The notes under the pieces were generated by a model. It ran no database searches. It saw nothing but the letters and a program-made list of their open reading frames with translations, and was not told the DNA's origin. Made by a program: the position numbers and the translations under genes. DNA of 64,000 bases from Pedobacter cryoconitis (GTDB lineage Bacteria; Bacteroidota; Bacteroidia; Sphingobacteriales; Sphingobacteriaceae), in the NCBI RefSeq assembly GCF_001590605.1, contig NZ_CP014504.1, forward strand, positions 5,704,001 to 5,768,000. The letters are read 5' to 3'. This document shows positions 26,865 through 34,529 of this stretch, piece by piece. The first letter of the stretch is position 1. The number at the start of each line of letters is the position of its first letter.

Positions 26865-27623
26865 TTATTGGCATTGGTAAGTGAAGTTTACGGTATTCAC
26901 TCCGTTAAAATAACCGCCACTTGCTTGCCTTTTAATCTCCAATGATACAATTTTACCGTCCGTATCCTTTTTATAAACATAAGTATCATTAAAATTCTGT
27001 GTAATTCCTGATATTGTCCTCTGCTTGGTAATGCTTTTAACTAAATTCTTTGATCCTTTACCAAGGAAAGCAATATTAAAGTTTGAATAAGTACTCTCAT
27101 TGAATATTAGCGAGCTATGGAGAGCATTCTCATATCCTAACAGGTTTTGTACTGCTTCGGCATCATAATAAGTAATGTTCACTGTTTCAAAGCCATCAAT
27201 AATAACCTTCGTTAAATTGCCATTGGTATAGGAAAGTATAAAGTTAGATGTCGTTGGATTCGGTCTGTAAGCTTTTTCTATTAGATAACCATCAGAGTTA
27301 TATTTATAGGTATCAAACTTATCTAAGGTAATACGACCAGAAGCATCAATATTGAAGGACTGGTTTTCAGTTCCTTTAGCATCTGTAAAGTTTACCTTAT
27401 CTGTTTGATATGTGAATATTCCATTGCCGTAACCATAAAGGTTAGTTACTTTGGAAATCTTACCAGAAGCATCATAACTGTAAGTAGATGCAGGATCATT
27501 ATCTTCTTTTATTGAGACAATCTTGCAATTACCAGAGATTTTCTCAGGCTCATTAATACCATTTTTCTTACAAGCACTAAAACAAAGTACCGCCATTAAC
27601 ATTAACATGTTTGCTGTTTTCAT
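26865..27623 (-). CDS. lipoprotein with YD-like repeats
   Basis: A 252-residue lipoprotein (MKTANMLMLMAVLCFSAC, lipid-linked Cys 18). The body carries repeated Y-D-x-S/A-G-(K/R)-I-(S/T) segments such as TYSYDASGKISKVTN and FNIDASGRITLDK, as in DUF4595-like or YD-repeat surface lipoproteins of Bacteroidetes. It is probably displayed on the cell surface or in the periplasm; its function is unknown. It diverges from the XRE regulator gene, with a perfect palindrome between them. Confidence 0.75.
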   Translation of the reverse strand: MKTANMLMLMAVLCFSACKKNGINEPEKISGNCKIVSIKEDNDPASTYSYDASGKISKVTNLYGYGNGIFTYQTDKVNFTDAKGTENQSFNIDASGRITLDKFDTYKYNSDGYLIEKAYRPNPTTSNFILSYTNGNLTKVIIDGFETVNITYYDAEAVQNLLGYENALHSSLIFNESTYSNFNIAFLGKGSKNLVKSITKQRTISGITQNFNDTYVYKKDTDGKIVSLEIKRQASGGYFNGVNTVNFTYQCQ

Positions 27624-27710
27624 TTACGATTATATTTTATAGTTTAATTATTAGAATCAATACTGATGTCGACCTCACTTCTTAATTCTTTGATTGGTAA
27701 AAATAATAAA

Positions 27711-27730
27711 TACTTAGTTATAACTAAGTA
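27711..27730. promoter_or_regulatory. perfect 20-bp palindrome, candidate operator
   Basis: TACTTAGTTA is followed directly by its exact complement TAACTAAGTA. It lies 32 bases before the GTG start of the XRE regulator and 88 bases before the divergent lipoprotein start, the usual place for an autoregulatory operator. Binding by the XRE protein is inference. Confidence 0.6.
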
Positions 27731-27761
27731 ATATACGCAGATTTAATTTCGTCATTAGAGC

Positions 27762-28031
27762 GTGTCTAAATCAGTTGTAAAATCAGAAATAGAATTATTT
27801 GCAATTAATAAAGCAAAGAAGCTGAGAGAAGAAGCAAACCTCTCACAATCAGAGCTTGCATTTAAACTGGGAGTTTCCAACGGTTTCATAGGTCAAGTAG
27901 AAAGTATTAAATTCCCATCTAAGTATAATCTGGATCATATAGACAAATTAGCTTTGATCTTTAATTGCTCTCCTAAAGAATTTCTTCCAGAACTGCCAAT
28001 CAACAAAAACTCCGAAGAGTTTTTGTTGTAG
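27762..28031 (+). CDS. XRE family helix-turn-helix regulator
   Basis: An 89-residue protein with a Cro/CI-type helix-turn-helix: KLREEANLSQSELAFKLGVS then NGFIGQVESIKFPSKYNLDH, and a C-terminal helix (KLALIFNCSPKEFLPE). The start is GTG at 27762; no ATG lies nearby in frame. It probably represses its own promoter and that of the divergent lipoprotein through the 20-bp palindrome. Stand-alone proteins of this size often control mobile elements. Confidence 0.85.
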   Translation: MSKSVVKSEIELFAINKAKKLREEANLSQSELAFKLGVSNGFIGQVESIKFPSKYNLDHIDKLALIFNCSPKEFLPELPINKNSEEFLL

Positions 28032-28039
28032 CTTATCTT

Positions 28040-28585
28040 TCATGAAGGAACCTTCTCTTCTGTTGTTACAGTCACATAATCCTTTTCCTGATTGAATAAC
28101 CTGTTAATAAAGAATGGCTGAATATCTGTAGCGGAATGATCTATACGGATACAGTTTTCAATATTAATATCTGAGGATTCCAGATTGGTACATCTAAATA
28201 CAATCCGTAGCATTCTGTTGAACAGTTTATCCCCGAAGCGTGTTAGAGCGTCTTCATCGTAGGATACGTAAATCATCTTATATCCAAATCTGTTCATTGT
28301 TAGGGTGTAGTTATAAAAGAAGCATAGCCATTCATTTATAAGTTTAGTTTCCTTTCCAGACTTAGCATGATCCACAGTTACAGAAATCCGGTATTTCAGC
28401 GTTTCAAATGCTGTTAGTAGTTCTTTAGTTCCTTTAACAATGTTGTAATATGCTTTTTCAACATTTTCATTTCTTAATTCTAAGTTCTGCGCGAGAATAG
28501 TTTCCTCACTTGGTGCAATTACTGTCATTTCATCTGGGGTTTTAAGGGTTTGTAATTTGGTTAATGATTGTGTTTTTTTTGACAT
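28040..28585 (-). CDS. hypothetical island protein (181 aa)
   Basis: A 181-residue, mostly helical protein (YYNIVKGTKELLTAFETLKY, then WLCFFYNYTLTMNRFGYKMI) with no signal peptide and no family I recognise. Its stop is 8 bases from the stop of the convergent XRE gene. Similar charged cytoplasmic proteins are common on Bacteroidetes integrative elements. No function is proposed. Confidence 0.65.
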   Translation of the reverse strand: MSKKTQSLTKLQTLKTPDEMTVIAPSEETILAQNLELRNENVEKAYYNIVKGTKELLTAFETLKYRISVTVDHAKSGKETKLINEWLCFFYNYTLTMNRFGYKMIYVSYDEDALTRFGDKLFNRMLRIVFRCTNLESSDINIENCIRIDHSATDIQPFFINRLFNQEKDYVTVTTEEKVPS

Positions 28586-29087
28586 AACGATATGATGCCC
28601 TGAGATTTCAGAGCTTGCTTTTAATTGGGTTTAATGAATTATTACTGATTTATATATATGTATTGTGGGAAGGAAAATGGATGGATTAGACATGCGTAAT
28701 TTTATGCAATGAAATTGTCGCGTATGTCTATCAAGTGGTTTTAGGATTCTCTTCGGGTGAGTTTTATCTATTATAAAAGAAAAGATGCAGTCTGATTCAG
28801 CCGCCATGTTCTTAACTGAGGTTTGTCTTTTCTAATAGGCAATCGTTTCCCATCGAGATAATGTAAGGGGGCTGTTTATGACAGAGGATCTGCTCGAAAA
28901 TGCCTCAGAAATTAAAAAATAAAATTTTACTTTAAGTAGGTGCTGATCTTAATCTGCTAAAATCATTACTCCTTTTCCACAGATATTGTCTGTAAGTCTA
29001 ATCATAAGCTCTGTTCCTGTAAAATTGACATTTTCTGCATCTCCCTTATAGAAGAAGTTTAAGTATATTTAAGAAGAACAGGAAGAA
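28586..29087. other. gene-free stretch
   Basis: About 500 bases without a convincing gene. AGACATGCG at 28689 and CGCGTATGTCT about 22 bases later form an imperfect inverted repeat. I see no terminator or further structure. Confidence 0.4.
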
Positions 29088-30947
29088 TTAGTATTCCTTT
29101 ATGATATATCCATTTTTTGATGTGTCATCATCCATCTTACACGTTGTCACTTTGGTGTAGTAGTCTTTTAGATGAATAGCCTTAGCAACCATAATTGTGT
29201 CAGGACTTTTCTTTGGATCTAAGACACCAAGTTCACTATAGATCCTGTCCAATGTCTCTGTAATCCAATGATTGGGCTGTTTATCATAGCCAGCCATTTT
29301 AAAATATTCTTCGCTTATGAATACTTTTTTCTTTTCGAATTGAGATTCAAGAACCTTGCGCCTTATGGCTTTCATATCACCGTTTAGACTCTTTACCACT
29401 TCAGCTCCAATCTCGTAATAAGCTATTCTGATACTTTCGCATTCGATCGGGAGGAACTTCGCCAACTGTTTGTATTTGGGAAACTCTTCATCACTATTTA
29501 TATCAAGTTCCTCTAAATAAGCTAATGTTGCATTTATACGGTGCGTTTTATTTCTAAGAATGGCACTAGTTGGGATGTTAGGTGTAAATAGCTTTTTGAT
29601 TACCGTTTTATATCCCATTAACTCCCAGGCTTCTTTTATAAAAGTGATATTATTAAATTCCTGATTGCAATGTTCTTCGTTTACAATCTGATCAACCTTA
29701 AAGTTGTCAAGACTAGCCTTTGATCCTTCATGCTTTATATGGCTTTCGGAATATTTGTCAATTGAGGCTTTAAGTTGTTTATCAGGACTAAACTTTATTT
29801 TGCCCTGAGAATCATCCAAATGTTCATTATATAACCTAACTGCACTCTCGGCCTTTGTAAGAGTCATAGATACCAGTTCATCAAATGAATGGTGTGAATT
29901 AATTTGTCTATCATTAGTAATATGCAGGATTTCATGTGATATCTTTCTGTTACGCCCTGCTGCTTGGATACACTTGTTGGATACTCCAAATTTTAGTGTA
30001 GATACTTTATAATCTGAAACTATTATAGTAGTGGAATTAGCATCTTCCAAGTCCCATCCTTCAAAGTATTTAGAAGTGTAAAAGTTAAATTTACTGTAGT
30101 TGGCTTCGTTTGGTTTAGCTTTTATAAAAGGAGAAAGACCATCTAACTTATCCTTGTTTTGCTTACTTTCTTTACAAAATATACTGCATTCAGTAAGTTC
30201 AGCCATTTTTATAATAGAATCGATTTGCTTGATTGAATTTAAAAATATATGTACACGTCCCGGGAACTTATCCGGATTCAATAGCTCTATGTAAAGAGCA
30301 GATAGTACGTTAACTGCGGATAGTACATTGATAGTACCTATTTTATTATTGAATTTAATATTATGAACGTCAAAGGACTTGAATCTGTTATCAGAGAATC
30401 TATAGGGAGTTGCGCTAATTAATGCTGCATGTTTAAAATTGAAGAGATATTGGAACGGTATTAGAACATCAGCTCTAAAGCTATCCGTAATTGCAGTATG
30501 AGATTCGTCCAGTAAGAGGAACCAATTATTGTACAGATCATCCTGTAAAGCTCCGCACTCCATAATCTTTTTAATGCCGGCAGGAGTAGAGAAGATCTTC
30601 TTTTTTGGCAAGTCTGACTCAATGAATAGCTTTAACCTTCCCGCATCAAATGATTTCTTGCTTCCTCTTACGACGAAATAGTTTGGGAGAAGGTTATTGT
30701 CTTCATCGTAGCATTTATCTTCGATGATGGAATGAGTAGGAACTATTATGATAGAATTTCTGTTTGCCTTGATTTCAAGATAAGTTCCTCCTATACCGCA
30801 TCTTCCTTTATTTATTATGGAATTTGAAGGAATTACTTCAAATGCTTTAGATAATCTATCTGTTACACCTAGCGTATAATTATATGTGGTCTGTTGGTCT
30901 GTCTTTATAACTGAAGGTAAGCGTCTGTTAGTATCGAAATTTTTCAT
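29088..30947 (-). CDS. SF2 (DEAD/DEAH-like) helicase with altered Walker A
   Basis: A 619-residue protein from the ATG at 30947; the frame extends to an upstream ATG at 30998. Motif I reads NKGRCGIGGTYLEI (about residues 45-58), with Gly where the Walker A Lys is expected. Motif II is LLLDESH, motif III ISATPYRF, motif V is replaced by YFEGWDLEDANSTTIIVSD and motif VI is QAAGRNRK. These mark a superfamily 2 helicase of the type carried by Bacteroidetes mobile elements, probably for element replication. The missing lysine raises the question of whether it hydrolyses ATP in the usual way. Confidence 0.78.
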   Translation of the reverse strand: MKNFDTNRRLPSVIKTDQQTTYNYTLGVTDRLSKAFEVIPSNSIINKGRCGIGGTYLEIKANRNSIIIVPTHSIIEDKCYDEDNNLLPNYFVVRGSKKSFDAGRLKLFIESDLPKKKIFSTPAGIKKIMECGALQDDLYNNWFLLLDESHTAITDSFRADVLIPFQYLFNFKHAALISATPYRFSDNRFKSFDVHNIKFNNKIGTINVLSAVNVLSALYIELLNPDKFPGRVHIFLNSIKQIDSIIKMAELTECSIFCKESKQNKDKLDGLSPFIKAKPNEANYSKFNFYTSKYFEGWDLEDANSTTIIVSDYKVSTLKFGVSNKCIQAAGRNRKISHEILHITNDRQINSHHSFDELVSMTLTKAESAVRLYNEHLDDSQGKIKFSPDKQLKASIDKYSESHIKHEGSKASLDNFKVDQIVNEEHCNQEFNNITFIKEAWELMGYKTVIKKLFTPNIPTSAILRNKTHRINATLAYLEELDINSDEEFPKYKQLAKFLPIECESIRIAYYEIGAEVVKSLNGDMKAIRRKVLESQFEKKKVFISEEYFKMAGYDKQPNHWITETLDRIYSELGVLDPKKSPDTIMVAKAIHLKDYYTKVTTCKMDDDTSKNGYIIKEY

Positions 30948-31090
30948 ATCTGTGCTTATAATAGCAAGCTTTACCACTTGCTTGGCACAAATATTCACCT
31001 AGTTTGAATGTTAAACTTCACAATGGAAATAAGTATAATGTGGTAGTTTTATAGCTTTGTAAATCAATGTGTTATTTGTAGTGTAAAAAA

Positions 31091-31116
31091 AAGAGATGGA
31101 TCAGAACCCATCTCTT
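31091..31116 (-). terminator. terminator of the 165-aa gene
   Basis: AAGAGATGG (31091-31099) pairs with CCATCTCTT (31108-31116). On the minus strand it runs into eight Ts. It ends the transcript of the gene at 31140-31637. Confidence 0.88.
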
Positions 31117-31139
31117 ATACCTTAATTAATAATGTGTAA

Positions 31140-31637
31140 CTAGTCTCCTTCCTCTTGTCCGCCTTGGTTTACTATGGTGTTTTCTGATTTTGTAAATTCG
31201 TCAGCTAAACATTGATCCATTTCAACAGCAGAAAGTTCTAAGTCTATATACTCTTTATTAGAAAACATGACTTGATCACATAACAAGAAATCAGCTGCAA
31301 TCTCATTATCCTCCTCAATTAGTTCATTATAATTATCCGGCTTAATAACTTCCCATTTAACACAATACTGAGGTTTCTCAGAAATATTCGTCTCGTGCAT
31401 CTCGTTTATAAGCAAATAATGAAGATAAAGCTTATCAATTGGGAAGTCTTGTTTTGGCCCTTCTGAATTTGAATTATACAGAGATCTTAATCTTACCTTC
31501 CTAATCTTGGTGTCAAACTCTGTCCAGTTAAATTGCATATAAAGAACTTCCGCTACGGGTGTTTCTTTACCGTTGTGCATTTCATTGTAAGCCTTTAAAA
31601 CTTGGTATCTTCCGATCTGTGGTGCTTGATGTTTCAT
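31140..31637 (-). CDS. hypothetical acidic island protein (165 aa)
   Basis: A 165-residue protein, strongly acidic in its C-terminal half (IEEDNEIAADF and ELSAVEMDQCLADEF). The N-terminal half alternates short strands (RYQVLKAYNEMHNGKETPVA). No signal peptide or family is recognised. It is a single gene with a strong terminator, between the helicase and the 289-residue protein genes. Confidence 0.65.
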   Translation of the reverse strand: MKHQAPQIGRYQVLKAYNEMHNGKETPVAEVLYMQFNWTEFDTKIRKVRLRSLYNSNSEGPKQDFPIDKLYLHYLLINEMHETNISEKPQYCVKWEVIKPDNYNELIEEDNEIAADFLLCDQVMFSNKEYIDLELSAVEMDQCLADEFTKSENTIVNQGGQEEGD

Positions 31638-31741
31638 ATTGTTTTTATTATGTTAATTATGAACACAAATCTGATCAAACTCTAAAACTGAAACTGCACA
31701 ATGGATTTTATTAAATAAAAGTAATTTTATAGCACTATCTA

Positions 31742-32611
31742 TTAGTTAGTTATGATTCCATTCATTGGTTTGATATTGCTGTTGTTCTTCAATAACATTC
31801 GTGTATAGTTGAGTGCATCACGTTCCACATCGTGCGTCACAGATAATAATCCATGAATTTTACAGGTATAGTATATTACTCGTGCTTGATCACTCGGGAA
31901 CTCAGCGTTATTTGGATTAAGAAGAGACCAATCATTTAAAAATCTTCGCAGAGTTAGGCAAACTGTGTATAATAACTGCATTTTGAATGGTTTCATGCTG
32001 ACTGCACTAGCTTTGGTTACAAGGTTACTTATATTTTCCACGCTAGGTTCTTTAATCGTTGATAGTGAATTAGCTATGTCAAATGAGTAAGAATATGATT
32101 TACTTTTAATAATTTCAAACTGTGAGTTGATTGCGCTGGCAACTGTAGCCTTTATAAATGGCTTATTAGATATTAAACAATAGTGTTCAAATTTCTTGTT
32201 ATCAATTCCCTTCTTACTGGTAAACTCTAGGTTTAGAGTTTCATAGGCTTCATCTCTTTGAATGATAAGTAATCTTTCTAATAATTTTAAATCATCGATG
32301 ACCAGATCGTTCTTGACCGCATCGTCATTTATGTAGTTGCCTTCAAATTTGATAAGACTCTGCGTAATGAAAGCTAAATGACCTGCATGATGAGCAATTC
32401 CAAGATCATTTAATTTTCCTATGTAATCAAGAAATACTTGTTTAGCTTCCTTTTCAGACTCAACATCCATAAGGATCTCATAGGTGAAGTCTTCTTCTAA
32501 TGGGAGAGCTTGCTTAAGCTTTTCTTCATAAAGTGCTTGAGCAGAAAAGTGGTAGTCCTTAATGGCCTTATAACTTATTAGACATCCACCTGTTACGGTT
32601 ATTAATGGCAT
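31742..32611 (-). CDS. hypothetical island protein (289 aa)
   Basis: A 289-residue, largely helical cytoplasmic protein without a recognised motif. Helical features include DYHFSAQALYEEKLKQALPL and LLYTVCLTLRRFLNDWSLLN. It is upstream of the helicase and 165-residue genes on the same strand, and next to the integrase gene, so it belongs to the element's core block. It recalls RteC-type element regulators in its position and helical make-up, but I cannot show that relation from sequence. Confidence 0.6.
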   Translation of the reverse strand: MPLITVTGGCLISYKAIKDYHFSAQALYEEKLKQALPLEEDFTYEILMDVESEKEAKQVFLDYIGKLNDLGIAHHAGHLAFITQSLIKFEGNYINDDAVKNDLVIDDLKLLERLLIIQRDEAYETLNLEFTSKKGIDNKKFEHYCLISNKPFIKATVASAINSQFEIIKSKSYSYSFDIANSLSTIKEPSVENISNLVTKASAVSMKPFKMQLLYTVCLTLRRFLNDWSLLNPNNAEFPSDQARVIYYTCKIHGLLSVTHDVERDALNYTRMLLKNNSNIKPMNGIITN

Positions 32612-32708
32612 AAAATGAGTGTGATTTGTAAAATGTGTACCTCAGAATAAATCTGTTGGTAGATCATTTATGGTTTATTGACATGTATAAAAATATGATC
32701 GAAATAAA

Positions 32709-32733
32709 AGCGGAGCAGTTGTGCCACTCCGCT
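32709..32733 (-). terminator. terminator of the integrase gene
   Basis: AGCGGAG (32709-32715) pairs with CTCCGCT (32727-32733); on the minus strand it is followed by TTTATTTC. It lies 15 bases past the integrase stop. Confidence 0.75.
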
Positions 32734-32747
32734 GTAAAGATATTTAA

Positions 32748-33971
32748 CTAGGTCAAACATTCAAGCACTTTATCATTTACCTCATCAACTATTGATTGTT
32801 CAAAGGCATCTAAATAGATGTTTGTTATTTTATTCCCGTACTCGTGTCCTAATGCTTCTGCTATCAATTCATTTGAAAAACCTAATCGTTTTGCTGTAGT
32901 AGCCCATGTATGTCTGGCAACGTAAGTGGTAAGCTCATCGATTTCCAATTCTGTAGCCATCCTCTTCAAATATTTATTTGTTGTCTTTATGCATTGTTTG
33001 ATGATTTTATGTGCCGTCAAAGAGTCTTCAACAGTTGTAGAGGGAAGGATTGGAAGTAAGTACTTTTCGCTCCTGCCTTTGTATATCTGAATTATTGAAT
33101 TGGCAAGTGGAGTGAGTTTTATATTGTATTCTTTGTGCGTTTTTCTCCTTCTATATATCAGCCTGCCTTTTTGAATGTCTTTGTGTCTTAAATAAGCCAG
33201 GTCGGTGAATGCTATTCCAACTAAAGATATGCTGAGCATGAAGTAATTCCTGCTATGCCATGCTGATGTCTCTGGTTTAATAATTATTGTTTTCAATCGA
33301 GCAATATCAGTTATGTTTACTGCTCGCTTCGTTGTTCGTTCTGATTTTATTGTTACATCATGAAAGGGGTAACATGATCGATCCACAAGTCTCGCTTTGA
33401 TTCCACGATTGTATAATGCCCTTATTGTCCTGAAATAATTACTTATTGTGTTTGTCTTAACACCATCCTTCATTAGGTGTTGTTTGAATGCCTCCAGTAA
33501 CGTATAATCAATATCAGTAAAATTAAGCCTCTTGTTTTTGATGAAGCTGGATAATCTGTTCCATGAAGCTTGATAAACTAACGCATTGCCAGACTTGTTA
33601 GATTCGTGAAGTTCCCTTATTATCTGTTCTGCGAACTCATTAAATGAGATCTTCGCTTGGATTGAAGTTTGTACAGGCTGTTCTTTTAAACTCAGTTTAA
33701 GATTCTCGAATGAGAAGTCTTGCTGATCTTGAAGTTTAAGAATAGACCGCTGTACTTTGGTGTAAAAGTCTAAAAGCTGATGATTCAGTATATGGCAATT
33801 TGGATGACTATTTTTAATAACGGCTTTAATTGCATCCCATTCTTTAATGTGAACTCTTAATCCGGTAGAAACTGTAGTACTGATTCTGTTACTTGTAACT
33901 CTTACTACGATTGGGTAAATCTGATCTGATTTAGATCGTTTGTCATTTAGGATAAGTTTATAATAAACCAT
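32748..33971 (-). CDS. tyrosine recombinase (integrase) of the island
   Basis: A 407-residue phage-type integrase. The N-terminus (YYKLILNDKRSKSDQIYPIV) is an arm-DNA-binding domain, followed by a SAM-like core-binding domain (about 105-200) and the catalytic domain. Catalytic residues visible are R353 in YVARHTWAT, H376 in LGHE and the nucleophile Y386 in NIYLDAF. The first catalytic Arg is not at its usual place (GIAFTDLAYLR) and the His three residues before R353 is Tyr, as in several Bacteroidetes element integrases. It lies beside the right attachment site and is the likely enzyme that inserted the island. Confidence 0.9.
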   Translation of the reverse strand: MVYYKLILNDKRSKSDQIYPIVVRVTSNRISTTVSTGLRVHIKEWDAIKAVIKNSHPNCHILNHQLLDFYTKVQRSILKLQDQQDFSFENLKLSLKEQPVQTSIQAKISFNEFAEQIIRELHESNKSGNALVYQASWNRLSSFIKNKRLNFTDIDYTLLEAFKQHLMKDGVKTNTISNYFRTIRALYNRGIKARLVDRSCYPFHDVTIKSERTTKRAVNITDIARLKTIIIKPETSAWHSRNYFMLSISLVGIAFTDLAYLRHKDIQKGRLIYRRRKTHKEYNIKLTPLANSIIQIYKGRSEKYLLPILPSTTVEDSLTAHKIIKQCIKTTNKYLKRMATELEIDELTTYVARHTWATTAKRLGFSNELIAEALGHEYGNKITNIYLDAFEQSIVDEVNDKVLECLT

Positions 33972-33993
33972 AATTAGTGATTATGGTCACATG

Positions 33994-34017
33994 TTGTACT
34001 AACAATGTACTAACAAT
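33994..34017 (+). other. candidate integrase arm-binding site, right end
   Basis: Two TGTACTAACAA units in tandem (starting 33996 and 34007) match the 24-bp sequence at 16893-16916 near the left end, in the same orientation, with four differences. They lie 22 bases before the integrase start. Confidence 0.45.
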
Positions 34018-34072
34018 AGAGTGCTTTATAGAGACAGAATCGCTTGTTATTGGCTAACTCCCGTAAACAAAA

Positions 34073-34100
34073 AAACCTTTCAGAATTAACTGAAAGGTTT
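34073..34100 (-). terminator. terminator of the right tRNA-Tyr
   Basis: AAACCTTTCAG (34073-34083) and CTGAAAGGTTT (34090-34100) enclose AATTAA; on the minus strand a T run follows. It ends the tRNA-Ala-tRNA-Tyr transcript. Confidence 0.85.
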
Positions 34101-34110
34101 CTGATAAGAG

Positions 34111-34193
34111 TGGGGGGAGAAGGATTCGAACCTTCGAAGTCTCGCGACAACAGAGTTACAGTCTGTCCCATTTGGCCACTCTGGTATCCCCCC
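34111..34193 (-). tRNA. tRNA-Tyr(GTA), right copy inside the island boundary
   Basis: Identical over 83 nt to the left copy: anticodon GTA, long variable arm, GGGGGGA/TCCCCCC acceptor stem. It lies 19 bases after tRNA-Ala on the same strand, so the two are cotranscribed. Because it is on the island side of the right att repeat it is probably element-borne, and restores the tRNA-Ala-tRNA-Tyr unit that integration split. Confidence 0.95.
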
Positions 34194-34212
34194 GATCATT
34201 TTGATTCTCTGG

Positions 34213-34286
34213 TGGAGAATAGCGGAGTCGAACCGCTGACCTCTTGCCTGCCAGGCAAGCGCTCTAGCCAACTGAGCTAATCCCCC
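34213..34286 (-). tRNA. tRNA-Ala(GGC), intact; right attachment site
   Basis: A 74-nt tRNA on the minus strand: GGGGGAT acceptor with G-U pairs, GCTCAGTTGGCTAGAGC D-arm, CTTGC-CTGGCAG-GCAAG anticodon arm with anticodon GGC, and AGCGGTTCGACTCCGCT T-arm. CCA is not encoded. Bases 34213-34254 are the direct repeat shared with 16791-16832, so the 3' half is probably supplied by the island. Confidence 0.93.
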
Positions 34287-34529
34287 GGGGTGGCAAAAGT
34301 AATTAAATTTGAATGGGATGCAAATTAAATAATGAAAATATTGTGGCTTACATACATAGCTATAGCCATAATGAGGATTAATCGATTGAATATGTTAGAC
34401 TTGTACGAAATTAAATAAGTTGAGAAATTATTGAATTATTCCTTTTAAGCTGAAAAGCAATGAATATTTTGCATGGAGTTAACAGTATAAATGCAAATTG
34501 CTCTGGAATTTACGCTTACAGACTTGCTC

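Larger units (their letters stand above)
16833..34212. mobile_element. integrated genomic island at tRNA-Ala/tRNA-Tyr
   Basis: The stretch is bounded by 42-bp direct repeats of tRNA-Ala (16791-16832 and 34213-34254) and encodes a tyrosine recombinase next to its right end. Cargo includes a RadC-like protein, a giant STAND-like NTPase, an SF2 helicase-like protein, an XRE regulator and many unrecognised genes, all more AT-rich than the flanks. A complete tRNA-Tyr lies inside the right boundary. No relaxase, coupling protein, transposase, capsid or portal gene is seen, so it is probably a non-self-transmissible integrative element, mobilised by others or decayed. Confidence 0.85.

Noticed and set aside
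16833..34212. Prophage or conjugative transposon
   Set aside because: No capsid, portal, terminase, relaxase or Tra genes are visible; only integrase, RadC-like and helicase genes are of element type.
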